Assembly: GCA_963781705.1 (NCBI GenBank)
Contig: CAWAGP010000010.1
Location: forward strand, 62,001 to 126,000
Length of the DNA stretch: 64,000 bases
Direction: 5' to 3'
Source of the DNA: JALYGJ01 sp963781705
Lineage (GTDB): Bacteria; Chloroflexota; Limnocylindria; Limnocylindrales; CSP1-4
In this document: positions 46,146 through 54,928 of the stretch, in pieces
Layout of the letters: every line of letters begins with the position of its first letter
Position numbering within the stretch: the stretch's first letter is position 1
Notes under the pieces: model-generated
Told to the model about the DNA's origin: nothing
What the model saw: the letters and a program-made list of their open reading frames with translations, nothing else
Database searches by the model: none
Position numbers and translations under genes: made by a program

Positions 46146-48344
46146 CTAGCCGCGTGTCCTGGTCGCGCCGCCGGCCGCGGCGACCGTGCGCCGCCGCGCA
46201 CGTGCCGGAGTCTTCAGCTGCTGGGACGCGGGGACGTAGAGCTCCTCGACGTACTGGCGCAGCATCCTGCTCGTCGAGAACTGCCAGATGGAGCTGGCCA
46301 TCGCCTCTTTCATCATCGCCAGCCAGCGCCGCGGCAGGCCGGCCTGATCGCGCTCGTAGTAGGCCGCGGTGATCTCGTTCTCGAGCAGGCGATAGAGGTC
46401 CTGTGCGTCGGCCCAGTCCTGTGCCCCTTCGTCGGCGTTCTGCTCGCGGCTGCCGATCGCCCAGCCGTTGCGGCCGTTGTAGCCCTCGTCCCACCAGCCA
46501 TCGAGGACCGACACATTGGTCACGCCGTTCATGGCGCCCTTCATGCCGCTGGTGCCCGACGCCTCGAGTGGCCGGCGCGGGGTGTTCAGCCAGACGTCGA
46601 CGCCCTGGACCAGGTAGCGCCCGACTCGTATGTCGTAGTCCTCGAGCACGAACACCCGGTTGGCGAACTTGGGCGACCGGCTGCGAGTGAAGATGTCCTG
46701 GATCACCCGCTGGCCGGGCCGGTCGGCCGGGTGGGCCTTGCCGGCAAACACGATCTGCACCGGGCGCTGCTCATGAAGCAGGATCCGCGCGAGGCGCTCC
46801 TCGTCGGAGAAGATCAGCGCCGCGCGTTTGTACGTCGCGAAGCGCCGCGCGAAGCCGATCGTCAGAACGTCCTGGTCGAGCGCCGAAGCCAGCGCCTCGA
46901 GCAGGCTGGGCAATTCGCCGTGGCGGGCGAACTGCGAGGTCAGCCGGCGACGGCAGAAGAAAGCCAGCTCGAGCTTCTGGCGCCGGTGCGCCTCCCACAG
47001 CTCACCGTCGGGCAGGTCTGAGATCTTCTTCCAGAACGGCTTCTCCTCTGGATCGAGGTTGTCCAGGTCGCCGCCGAGCTGCTGGTACAGGCGCCGGAAA
47101 GGCTCTCCCACCCAGCTCGGCGGGTGAACGCCGTTGGTGATCCCGAGGATCGGCTTGTCGACCACCGCGCTCCAGGTCGCATTGGCCGTCTGGGCGTGCA
47201 GCTGGCTGACCGCGTTGGCGCCCTCTGTCTCGCGCAGCGAGAAGGCGGTCATGTCGAACTGGTCAGCGTCGTTGTCCGCGCCGCGGCCAAGGGCGAGGAT
47301 GCGCTCCATGTCCAGGCCGGTTCCTTCGCCGAGCGGTGCCGCCAGCCGGCGCACCAGCGCGGCGTCGAAGCGCTCATTGCCCGCCGACACGGGCGTGTGG
47401 ATGGTGAACACGGCGTTGCGCTTGACCTGCTCGAGCGCCTGATCGAGCGACTGCCCGCCGGCCGCGAACTCGCGCGCGCGCTCGACGAGCATGAACGCCG
47501 AATGGCCCTCGTTGAGATGCCATGCCGTCGGCTCGATCTTGAGCGCGCGCAGCGCGCGCACGCCACCGACGCCGAGCACGATCTCCTGGTGCAGGCGCAT
47601 CTCCCGGCCGCGCACGTACAGGATGTGGGTGATCGGCCGGTCGGCTTCGTCGTTCTCGGGAATATCCGTGTCGAGCAGCAGCAGCGGCACCCGTCCCACC
47701 TGGGCCAGCCACACGCCGCACCACACCTTGCGCCCGGGCAGGTCGACGTCGATGCGCAGCGGATCGCCGTCGGGGCCCATCACCTGGCGCAGCGGGAGAC
47801 GCGTCGGGTCGTAGTCGGGGTAGGCGTGCTCCTGGTGGCCGTCGGCGTCGATCGTCTGGCGGAAGTAGCCGTGGCGATAGAAGAGGCCGACCGCGACGAA
47901 CGAGACGGCCATGTCCGACGCCGCCTTCAGGTGGTCGCCGGCGAGGACACCCAGGCCGCCGGAGTAGATGCCCAGTGATTCGTGCAGGCCGTATTCGGCG
48001 CAGAAGTAGGCGATGGGTCCGTCGAACTCCTTGGCGTGCTCGCGCGTGAACCAATGGCCGGCGCCGTTCTCCATGTACCGGTCGAAACCGTCCAGCAGCG
48101 TGCGGTACTCGGCCATCAGGTCGATGTCGGACAGGATGACCGACCAATCGCGGTGGGCCTGCAGCAGGGGCACCGGGTTGCGATAGCGCAACCAGCCGGT
48201 GGCATCGACACGGCGGAATAGAACGCGCACCCGCGGATGCCACACCCAGTAGAAGTTGTAGGCCAGGCGCTGGAGGCCTTCAAGTTGGGCGGGTAGCCGC
48301 AGGTCTGCCGGTGGCAGCGTGGAAATTTCGATCCTGCGTGGCAA
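46146..48344 (-). CDS. glgP: Alpha-glucan phosphorylase
   Basis: The 732-aa protein belongs to the shorter alpha-glucan phosphorylase group (TIGR02094-like). It has FCAEYGLHESLGIYSGGLGVLAGD near residue 120, HLNEGHSAFMLVERAREF, ITNGVHPPSW, RRFATYKRA, VFAGKAHPAD and EASGTSGMKGAMNGV, whose Lys holds pyridoxal phosphate. It releases glucose-1-phosphate from glycogen ends. It is the first gene of a glgP-GH57 unit, divergent from glgA with 89 bp between the starts, so synthesis and breakdown share a control region. Confidence 0.95.
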   Translation of the reverse strand: MPRRIEISTLPPADLRLPAQLEGLQRLAYNFYWVWHPRVRVLFRRVDATGWLRYRNPVPLLQAHRDWSVILSDIDLMAEYRTLLDGFDRYMENGAGHWFTREHAKEFDGPIAYFCAEYGLHESLGIYSGGLGVLAGDHLKAASDMAVSFVAVGLFYRHGYFRQTIDADGHQEHAYPDYDPTRLPLRQVMGPDGDPLRIDVDLPGRKVWCGVWLAQVGRVPLLLLDTDIPENDEADRPITHILYVRGREMRLHQEIVLGVGGVRALRALKIEPTAWHLNEGHSAFMLVERAREFAAGGQSLDQALEQVKRNAVFTIHTPVSAGNERFDAALVRRLAAPLGEGTGLDMERILALGRGADNDADQFDMTAFSLRETEGANAVSQLHAQTANATWSAVVDKPILGITNGVHPPSWVGEPFRRLYQQLGGDLDNLDPEEKPFWKKISDLPDGELWEAHRRQKLELAFFCRRRLTSQFARHGELPSLLEALASALDQDVLTIGFARRFATYKRAALIFSDEERLARILLHEQRPVQIVFAGKAHPADRPGQRVIQDIFTRSRSPKFANRVFVLEDYDIRVGRYLVQGVDVWLNTPRRPLEASGTSGMKGAMNGVTNVSVLDGWWDEGYNGRNGWAIGSREQNADEGAQDWADAQDLYRLLENEITAAYYERDQAGLPRRWLAMMKEAMASSIWQFSTSRMLRQYVEELYVPASQQLKTPARARRRTVAAAGGATRTRG

Positions 48345-48433
48345 GGTGGACCCGATGCTACAGGACCTCCGAGTCGACCGTGGACCTGTTCAGCCGGAGG
48401 TCGGCCAGCAGCCGCACGCTAGCATTCGCGGCC

Positions 48434-49864
48434 ATGCACATAGCGATGGTCGCCTCCGAGTGTGAGCCCTTTGCCAAGACCGGCGGACTGGCCGACGTGG
48501 TCGACGCGCTGGCTCGCGCGGTCGGCCAATTGGGCCACGAGGTCGATGTCTACCTGCCGTTGTACCGCGGCCTGCGGCCGCCTGAGCCGGCGCAGCAGCT
48601 CGAATTGAGCGTGCCGGTTGGCGGCGGGCGGCGCGAGCACGTAGTCGTGCACTCGGCCCAGGCGCGTGGCTACCGGTTGCGCCTGGTCGAGCACCCGGCC
48701 AGCTTCGATCGGCCCGATTACTACGTCGTCGATGGCGCCGACTATCCCGACAACGGCTTCCGTTTCGCGCTGCTCGGCCGCGCGGCGCTGGAGGCGATGC
48801 TTGCCGAGGAGCGCGCCGTCGACGTATTGCACGGCCATGACTGGGAAGGCGCACCGGCGCTGCTGCTCCTGCGTCACCGTTATCAGGCGACGCCGCTGGC
48901 GTCGATCGCAACCATGCTCACCTGCCACAACCTGGCGTACCACGGCTGGGTGGCGCGCGCGGCGGCGGCGCAGCTGGACCTGCCGGCAGCGGTCGGCGCG
49001 CCCGATGGCGTCGACCTGCTGCGCGAAGGCATCCTTGCCGCCGACCTGGTCAGCACCGTCAGCCCCACCTTCGCGCGCGAATCCCTGGAGCCGGAGTTCG
49101 GCGCCGGCGTTGACGACGCCCTGCGCAGCATCGGCGAGCGCTACGGCGGAATTCTCAACGGCATCGACGCCGAGCTGTGGAACCCCGCCACCGACACCGC
49201 GCTGCCGGCGCGTTACTCGGCCGACGACCTCGCCGGCAAGGATGTCTGCCGCGCCGAGCTGTGTCGCGAGCTCGGCCTCGATCCGGACGGGCCGCTGTTG
49301 GCCATGGTCAGCCGGCTCGATCCACAGAAGGGCTTCGACCTGCTCACCGCCGCCGCGCCGCAACTGCTGCAGGATGGCGCTCGGCTGTGCGTGCTGGGCA
49401 CGGGGGACCACGCCCTGATCGGCCGCCTGGGTACCCTGGCGCAGCAGCACGGCCGGCGCGTGGCGCTCGTCGATCGCTTCGACCGCGATCTCGCGCGGCG
49501 CATGTACGCGGGCGCCGATGCGTTCCTGATGCCGTCGCGCTTCGAGCCGTGCGGCCAGAGCCAGATGATCGCCATGCGCTACGGCACGCCGCCGATCGTC
49601 CGCGTGACGGGCGGACTGGCCGACACCGTGGTGGACGCCGACGGCGACGCCGCCGGCTTCGGTTTCACCTTCGGCCCGATTGATCCGGACGCGCTGACCG
49701 ACGCAAGTCGGCGCGCGATGACGGCCTGGGCCGACCGGACACGCTGGCGGCAGATCCAGCTGCGCGGCATGGCCGTCGACCACTCATGGCATGAGCCGGC
49801 ACGCGAATACGTCACCGCGTACCGCGAAGCCGCCGCGATCGCTGCGAAGGGAGGAGCTGGGTGA
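48434..49864 (+). CDS. glgA: Glycogen synthase (GT5)
   Basis: From the ATG at 48434 the product is 476 aa. MHIAMVASECEPFAKTGGLADVV carries the K-x-G-G-L nucleotide-sugar loop; VLHGHDWEGAP, CHNLAYHG, VSTVSPTFARE, GILNGIDAELWNPATD, VSRLDPQKGFDLL and PSRFEPCGQSQMIAMRYGTPP are family blocks. It elongates alpha-1,4-glucan from ADP-glucose. Its stop overlaps the GTG of fabI (GTGA), an unusual partnership. No glgB or glgC is in the window. Confidence 0.95.
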   Translation: MHIAMVASECEPFAKTGGLADVVDALARAVGQLGHEVDVYLPLYRGLRPPEPAQQLELSVPVGGGRREHVVVHSAQARGYRLRLVEHPASFDRPDYYVVDGADYPDNGFRFALLGRAALEAMLAEERAVDVLHGHDWEGAPALLLLRHRYQATPLASIATMLTCHNLAYHGWVARAAAAQLDLPAAVGAPDGVDLLREGILAADLVSTVSPTFARESLEPEFGAGVDDALRSIGERYGGILNGIDAELWNPATDTALPARYSADDLAGKDVCRAELCRELGLDPDGPLLAMVSRLDPQKGFDLLTAAAPQLLQDGARLCVLGTGDHALIGRLGTLAQQHGRRVALVDRFDRDLARRMYAGADAFLMPSRFEPCGQSQMIAMRYGTPPIVRVTGGLADTVVDADGDAAGFGFTFGPIDPDALTDASRRAMTAWADRTRWRQIQLRGMAVDHSWHEPAREYVTAYREAAAIAAKGGAG

Positions 49865-50643
49865 GCTTGCTCGAGGGAAGGAAGGCGCTCGTCTTTGGCG
49901 TCGCCAACGATCATTCGATCGCCTGGGGCATCTCCCGCGCCCTTCACGCGCACGGCGCGCAGGTCGGTTTCAGCTCGATCGAGGCGCTCATCGAGAAGCG
50001 CGTTCGGCCCCTGGCCCAGAGCATCGGGTCGACTTTCGTGGAGCCGTGCGACGTGCAGGACGATGCGCAGATCGAGCGCGTCTTCCGCGCGTGGCAGGAG
50101 CGCGAGGGCCGGCTCGACATACTGGTTCACGCGCTGGCCTTTGCCCGGCGCGAGGATCTCGACGGACGTTTCGTGGACACGTCGCGGGACGGTTTCGCGC
50201 TCGCGCTCGATGTGAGTGCCTACTCGCTCGTGGCACTCGCGCGAGCGGCCGCGCCGCTCATGGGCGACAGCGGATCGATCATGACGCTCACCTACTACGG
50301 CGCCGAAAAGGTGGTCGGCAACTACAACGTGATGGGCGTGGCCAAGGCGGCGCTGGAGGCGGGGATGCGTTACCTGGCCAGTGACCTGGGCCCGGCGGGC
50401 GTTCGCGTCAACGCCATCAGCGCCGGCCCCATCCGCACATTGGCGGCGACCGGCATTGCCGGCTTTCGCTCCATGTACGGCAAGTTTCGCGACATCGCGC
50501 CGCTGCGCCGCAATGTCACCATTGACGACGTCGGCGGCGCCGCCGTCTACCTGGCCAGCGACCTGTCGGCGGGCGTGACGGGCGAGGTCATCTACGTCGA
50601 CGGCGGCTTCAACATCCTGGGCGTACCGACGACCGAAAGTTGA
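49861..50643 (+). CDS. fabI: Enoyl-[acyl-carrier-protein] reductase (NADH), FabI type
   Basis: The 260-aa SDR starts at the GTG at 49861. GVANDHSIAWGI is the FabI nucleotide-binding motif, different from ordinary GxxxGxG SDRs. VHALAFARR, then NYNVMGVAKAALEAGMRYLA with catalytic Tyr and Lys spaced Y-x6-K, and GPIRTLAATGI are diagnostic. It performs the last reduction in fatty-acid elongation. It overlaps glgA upstream and the methyltransferase-like gene downstream (TTGA), so it is expressed in a glycogen transcript. Confidence 0.95.
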   Translation: MSLLEGRKALVFGVANDHSIAWGISRALHAHGAQVGFSSIEALIEKRVRPLAQSIGSTFVEPCDVQDDAQIERVFRAWQEREGRLDILVHALAFARREDLDGRFVDTSRDGFALALDVSAYSLVALARAAAPLMGDSGSIMTLTYYGAEKVVGNYNVMGVAKAALEAGMRYLASDLGPAGVRVNAISAGPIRTLAATGIAGFRSMYGKFRDIAPLRRNVTIDDVGGAAVYLASDLSAGVTGEVIYVDGGFNILGVPTTES

Positions 50644-51149
50644 GCGCTTCATCGGCGCGCCGGTCGTCCGGCGCGCGCTTACCGTCGCTCGGACCGCGCG
50701 GCGAGGGCTGGTTCGCGCTGCAGGTGCTGCTACTCGGCGCGATCGGCGCGGCGGGAGTCCTGGCGCACTCGGCCTGGCCGGGCGTGCTGGCCGGCCCGGC
50801 CGTGGCGGCCGGCGCCATCCTGATCGCGGCCGGCCTGGCGGTCGGCTTCGCCGGCATCCGCGCGCTTGACATCTCGCTCAGCCCGCTGCCCAAGCCGACC
50901 GACAACGGGCTGCTTATCGTGCGCGGCCTGTATGGCGTGGTCCGTCATCCGATCTACGTCGGCTTGGTTCTCGCCTCGCTCGGCTGGTCGCTGATGACGG
51001 CCAGCTTCGCCGCCCTGGTCGTGACCCTGTTGCTGTGCCTCCTGCTCGACCTCAAGGCACGCCGCGAAGAGGCGTGGCTACGCGAGCGCTACCCGGGCTA
51101 TGCCGCCTACGCCGAGCACACCCGCCGTTTCATCCCCTGGCTGTACTGA
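50640..51149 (+). CDS. Isoprenylcysteine carboxyl methyltransferase-like membrane protein
   Basis: The 169-aa protein starts at the TTG at 50640, overlapping the fabI stop. Four or five transmembrane helices and the C-terminal block GLYGVVRHPIYVG ... EEAWLRERYPGYAAYAEHTRRFIP define the ICMT/PEMT family, which use S-adenosylmethionine to methylate lipid-linked acceptors. A role in lipid methylation would go with fabI, but the acceptor is unknown. Confidence 0.88.
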   Translation: MSASSARRSSGARLPSLGPRGEGWFALQVLLLGAIGAAGVLAHSAWPGVLAGPAVAAGAILIAAGLAVGFAGIRALDISLSPLPKPTDNGLLIVRGLYGVVRHPIYVGLVLASLGWSLMTASFAALVVTLLLCLLLDLKARREEAWLRERYPGYAAYAEHTRRFIPWLY

Positions 51150-51260
51150 CGCCTGCCCGGTAGCACGGCCGGGGACCGCAATCCACACCGGCTATCCCCA
51201 GTCGGCGCGCCGTCGTGGATAAAGCGCGCGAATCCAGCGAAAGTCGTGGATGAGTGATCT

Positions 51261-51289
51261 TGCGCCGGGCACCTGCCGGCCCTAATGTC
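51261..51289 (+). promoter_or_regulatory. Predicted promoter of a structured RNA
   Basis: TTGCGC (51261-51266) and TAATGT (51284-51289) are separated by 17 bases, in an intergenic space that no coding gene uses in this direction. The implied start, about 51296, is just before the 5' strand of the long terminal stem (51299-51310). Confidence 0.5.
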
Positions 51290-51295
51290 TGAACT

Positions 51296-51456
51296 AGCCC
51301 GAAGGGGCCACGGAAACCGGACTCAACGACCGGGGCTTGCTCCAGTCGATGAAATTCCGGAGAGGATGCGGAGCCGAAGGACTTGTTCCGGAGGCTGCGG
51401 CAGGAGGCTCGTCCTCCCGCCACCCGTTCTCGCCTCCGAGGTTCCTTCGGGTCTTT
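51296..51456 (+). ncRNA. Candidate structured non-coding RNA, about 160 nt, type unknown
   Basis: The only non-coding stretch over 300 bp (51150-51488) lies between convergent genes. Bases 51299-51310 (CCCGAAGGGGCC) pair with 51440-51451 (GGTTCCTTCGGG) in a 12-bp stem with two G-U pairs, closing about 130 nt. Inside are CCGG...CCGG (near 51318-51334), an AGCC...GGCT stem and a strong GGC-GGAGG...CCTCC-GCC hairpin around 51406-51423. A short T-run follows the stem (GTCTTT). A good promoter is in front. The size and long closing stem recall 6S RNA, but I see no decisive motif; SRP RNA, tmRNA, RNase P and common riboswitch cores do not fit. Confidence 0.5.
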
Positions 51457-51488
51457 GATTCGTCCGCCGGTAAGAATTTGTCCGCCGG

Positions 51489-51989
51489 TCAGGCGACGAC
51501 GTCGAGGATGTAGCGGAAGAGGTCGCGCGCCGACACGATGCCGGTCGGTCGGCCGCCCTCGACCAGCGGGATGTGGCGAAAACCCCCGACGGCCATCTTG
51601 TTGATCGCCACGGCCATGCTGTCGCCCAGGCGGAGCACAACGGGATCGGGTGTCATCAGCTCTGCCACGGTCACTCCTTCGAGTGGTCCGTCGGTCAGCT
51701 TGAGCACCAGGTCACGCTCGCTCAGGATGCCGCGCAGTTGGCCCTCGTCTACGACCAGCAGGCAACCGACTCCCGCCTGCCGCATCTGCTCGACTGCCTC
51801 GCGCGCGCTGGCCGCGCTGCCGATCACCACCGGCCGGTGCGGGTGGATGTCGGCCAGCGGCGTGACGACCAACTGCGCCTCGAAACGGGTGTCCGGCTGG
51901 GGCACGTCCGCGGTGCGCAGGTCGGCTCCGCAGTTGTCGCACTCACCGGTGCCCTGGATGTTGTCGAAGCCGCACGCGGGGCAGATCAT
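51489..51989 (-). CDS. Zinc-ribbon protein with a CBS-domain pair
   Basis: The 166-aa protein has an N-terminal zinc ribbon, CPACGF...CDNCGA (four Cys within residues 3-20), then two CBS domains (about 45-160). The CBS pair is marked by LVVDEGQLRGILSERDLV and GGFRHIPLVEGGRPTGIVSARDL. CBS pairs bind AMP, ATP or SAM and sense energy state. The ATG overlaps the korB stop (ATGA), so it is cotranslated with the oxidoreductase. It could be a direct regulator of KorAB or of a partner. Confidence 0.88.
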   Translation of the reverse strand: MICPACGFDNIQGTGECDNCGADLRTADVPQPDTRFEAQLVVTPLADIHPHRPVVIGSAASAREAVEQMRQAGVGCLLVVDEGQLRGILSERDLVLKLTDGPLEGVTVAELMTPDPVVLRLGDSMAVAINKMAVGGFRHIPLVEGGRPTGIVSARDLFRYILDVVA

Positions 51990-53053
51990 TTGACCGTCCA
52001 GGTCTCCCCGCTGACGAGCAGCTTCTCTAGATCGCCCTTGCCCTGCCGAGTGATCGCGTCGTCAATCTGGCCCACGACCAACTGGTCGTGCGTGGGCCGG
52101 ACAACGCGCCGCAGCACGCCGACCGGGACCGGGAATTGCGGCCACCACATGCGCGACAGCATGTACGCCAGGTACGGGTCGTCGGCATCCTCGTGGTGGA
52201 TCAGCAGGTCCTCCTCGCTGACGCCGTTGCCCAGCTGGACGACCTCGGGATGCAGGCGGTTAAGCCGGATGCCCTTGTCGCGTTCCTTGCCGAAGACCAT
52301 TGGCTGGCCGTCCTGGAGGAACAGCATCCGGTCGTCGCGCACGTCGCGCTCGGTGAACTCGCGGTAGGCGCCGTCGTTGAAGATGTTGCAGTTCTGGAGC
52401 ACCTCGACGAAGACCGAGCCGTGGTGGAAGCCGGCCTTGCTGAGCGTCTCCTGGAGGTGCTCGGTATGCGTGTCGACCGAGCGCGCCACGAAGCTTGCCT
52501 CGGCGGCGAGGGCGATCGACAGCGGCTGGACGGGATAGTCGACCGTGCCTGCCGGGGATGATTTGGTCTTCTTGCCCAGCTCCGAAGTGGGCGAGGCCTG
52601 GCCCTTGGTCAGGCCGTAGATACGGTTGTTGAACATCACGACCTTGATGTCCGCGTTGCGGCGCATCGAGTGCAGGATGTGGTTGCCGCCGATCGACAGC
52701 GCGTCGCCGTCGCCGGTGATGACCCAGACCATCAGTGCCGGGTTGGCCAGCTTCAGGCCGGTGGCCAAGGTGGGCGCGCGGCCGTGGATCGAGTGGAAGC
52801 CGTAGGTGTTCATGTAGTACGGCAGTCGTCCCGAGCAGCCGATGCCGCTGATGAAGACGACGTTCTCCTTGGGCACGCCGAAGTCGGGCATCGTCTTCTG
52901 TGTCTGGGCCAGGATCGAATAGTCGCCACAGCCGGGGCACCAGCGCACTTCCTGGTCGGACACGAAGTCCTTGCGCGTCAACTCGATGACGCGCGCGTTT
53001 TCGGGGCTGAGGGCCGGCTGGCCGCCGATGGGGTCGGTCATTGGTGTCGTCAC
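51986..53053 (-). CDS. korB: 2-oxoacid:ferredoxin oxidoreductase beta subunit
   Basis: The 355-aa TPP-binding subunit has RWCPGCGDYSIL, GIGCSGRLPYYM and QNCNIFNDGAY, whose four Cys bind one [4Fe-4S] cluster. TGDGDALSIGGNH ... NNRIYGLTKGQ is the thiamine-diphosphate and Mg site. Together with the alpha subunit it oxidatively decarboxylates a 2-oxoacid (2-oxoglutarate is most common for this two-subunit type) and reduces ferredoxin. Start and stop overlap neighbours by four bases. Confidence 0.94.
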   Translation of the reverse strand: MTTPMTDPIGGQPALSPENARVIELTRKDFVSDQEVRWCPGCGDYSILAQTQKTMPDFGVPKENVVFISGIGCSGRLPYYMNTYGFHSIHGRAPTLATGLKLANPALMVWVITGDGDALSIGGNHILHSMRRNADIKVVMFNNRIYGLTKGQASPTSELGKKTKSSPAGTVDYPVQPLSIALAAEASFVARSVDTHTEHLQETLSKAGFHHGSVFVEVLQNCNIFNDGAYREFTERDVRDDRMLFLQDGQPMVFGKERDKGIRLNRLHPEVVQLGNGVSEEDLLIHHEDADDPYLAYMLSRMWWPQFPVPVGVLRRVVRPTHDQLVVGQIDDAITRQGKGDLEKLLVSGETWTVK

Positions 53054-54915
53054 TTCCCGTCGCGGCCGAGCAACTCCTCGGCCGCCTGCTTGATCTCGAC
53101 GATGCGGAACGGTTTGCCGCGCACGCGGTTCAGGCCGACCACGTCGATCAGGTAACGCGCGCGCAGCAGCAGCGATAGCTGGCCCAGGTTGATCTCAGGC
53201 ACGAGCACCGTGCGGTAGCTGCGCAGGACTTCCTCGGTGTTGGCCGGCAGCGGGTTGAGGTGGCGCAGGTGCGCATGGGCGACGCTCCAACCTTCGGCCT
53301 GCAGCCGTTCGGTCGCGCTGCGGATGGCGCCGTAGGTCGAGCCCCAGCCGAGGATCAACAGGTCACCCGACTGCGGGCCGTAGGCGGTCAGCGTCGGGAT
53401 GTCGCTCGCGATGCCGGCAACCTTCTGTTGCCGCAGCATCTGCATGTGGTGGTGGTTCTCTGGGTCATAGCTGACATTGCCGGTGACATCGGCCTTCTCG
53501 AGGCCGCCGATACGATGCTCGAGGCCGGGCGTGCCCGGCACCGCCCACGGCCGTGCCAGCGTGTGCGGATCGCGCGCATATGGCTGGAAGGTGGCTTGGT
53601 CGGTGAAACCGGGGACCGAGATGTCGGGCATCCCGTCGACCGCCGGGATTTGCCACGGCTCGGCGCCGTTGGCGAGGAATGCGTCGGACAGGTAGATCAC
53701 CGGGGTCATGTACTTGAGCGCCAGGCGCGCGGCCTCGATGGCGTAGTCGAAGCATTCGGCCGGCGTGGCCGGTGCCACGACGGGAACGGATGAGTCGCCG
53801 TTGCGGCCGAACATGGCCATCAGCAGGTCGCCCTGCTCGGTCTTGGTGGGCATGCCCGTGGAGGGGCCGGCGCGCTGCACGTCGACCACGACCAGTGGCA
53901 GCTCGGTCATCACGGCCAGGTTGAGCGCCTCGCTCTTGAGCGCGATGCCCGGGCCGGAACTTGCCGTCAGGCCGAGCGCGCCGCCGTAGGAGGCGCCGAT
54001 GGCCGACCCGATGGCGGCAATCTCGTCCTCGGCCTGGAAGGTCTTGACGCCGAAGTTCTTGTAGCTCGCCAGGGCATGCAGGATGTCGCTGGCCGGGGTG
54101 ATCGGATAGCTGCCGTAGAACAGGTCGCGCTCCGCGAGCTGCGCCGCGGCGACGAAACCGAGTGCGGTCGCCTCGTTGCCGGTGATATTGCGATACGTGC
54201 CCGGGGCAAGCTTCGCCGGCGGGACGTTATAGGTGGTGTGGAACATCTCGGTCGTCTCGCCGAAGGCGTAGCCGGCCTTGAGCGCGCGCCGGTTCGCCTC
54301 GGCGATGACCGGCCGTGCCGTGAAACGCGTCTCGATCCAGCGCAGCGTGGGATCCATGCTGCGCTCATACAGCCAGAACATCAGCCCCAGCGCGAAGAAG
54401 TTCTTGGTCAGATCGATCTGCTTGGAGGTCATGTCGAGGCCCTCGAGCGCGCGCGCGTTGAGCGTGCTGATGGGGATCTCGAACAGGTCGTACTGCTTGA
54501 GCGTGCCGTCGGTCAGCGGATTGCTCTGAAAGCCCGCCTTCTTGAGGTTGTTGGCGTTGAACGCGTCCGCGTTGACGATCAGCGCACCGCCCGCCGGCAG
54601 ATCGCCGACGTTGGTGCGCAGCGCCGCCGGGTTCATCGCCACCAGCACGTCGGGCTGGTCGCCCGGGGTGTAGATGTCGGCCGACGCGAAGCTGATCTGG
54701 AAGCCGCTCACGCCCGGCAGCGAGCCGGCCGGCGCGCGGATCTCGGCGGGATAGTCGGGCAGCGTCGACACGTCGTTGCCGAAGACGGCCGCAGTGCTGG
54801 TGAACTGCGTGCCGGTCAACTGCATGCCGTCGCCCGAGTCGCCGCAGAAGCGGATGGTGACGCGCTCTAGGTCCTGGACGGTGACGTCCTTTGGTGGGGC
54901 AGTCTCAGTAGTCAT
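53050..54915 (-). CDS. korA: 2-oxoacid:ferredoxin oxidoreductase alpha subunit (gamma-alpha fusion)
   Basis: The 621-aa protein has the gamma domain at the N-terminus (FCGDSGDGMQLTGTQF, about 20-200) fused to the alpha domain (GNEATALGFVAAAQLAERDL, YPITPASDILHAL, about 230-600). EDEIAAIGSAIGASYGGA, SSGPGIALKSEALNLAVMTELP and QRAGPSTGMPTKTEQGDL are the pyruvate-ferredoxin-type core. No 2Fe-4S ferredoxin domain is present. This is the oxygen-tolerant two-subunit KorAB layout seen in aerobes such as mycobacteria. It is the second gene of a CBS-korA-korB-CBS operon. Confidence 0.94.
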   Translation of the reverse strand: MTTETAPPKDVTVQDLERVTIRFCGDSGDGMQLTGTQFTSTAAVFGNDVSTLPDYPAEIRAPAGSLPGVSGFQISFASADIYTPGDQPDVLVAMNPAALRTNVGDLPAGGALIVNADAFNANNLKKAGFQSNPLTDGTLKQYDLFEIPISTLNARALEGLDMTSKQIDLTKNFFALGLMFWLYERSMDPTLRWIETRFTARPVIAEANRRALKAGYAFGETTEMFHTTYNVPPAKLAPGTYRNITGNEATALGFVAAAQLAERDLFYGSYPITPASDILHALASYKNFGVKTFQAEDEIAAIGSAIGASYGGALGLTASSGPGIALKSEALNLAVMTELPLVVVDVQRAGPSTGMPTKTEQGDLLMAMFGRNGDSSVPVVAPATPAECFDYAIEAARLALKYMTPVIYLSDAFLANGAEPWQIPAVDGMPDISVPGFTDQATFQPYARDPHTLARPWAVPGTPGLEHRIGGLEKADVTGNVSYDPENHHHMQMLRQQKVAGIASDIPTLTAYGPQSGDLLILGWGSTYGAIRSATERLQAEGWSVAHAHLRHLNPLPANTEEVLRSYRTVLVPEINLGQLSLLLRARYLIDVVGLNRVRGKPFRIVEIKQAAEELLGRDGK

Positions 54916-54928
54916 GATCGGTGGCGGG

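Noticed and set aside
51150..51488. Glycine, cobalamin, SAM or ydaO-type riboswitch
   Set aside because: GCCGAAGG resembles part of the glycine riboswitch, but the partner CTCTCAGG segment is missing, and the element lies between convergent genes and so is upstream of no coding sequence.
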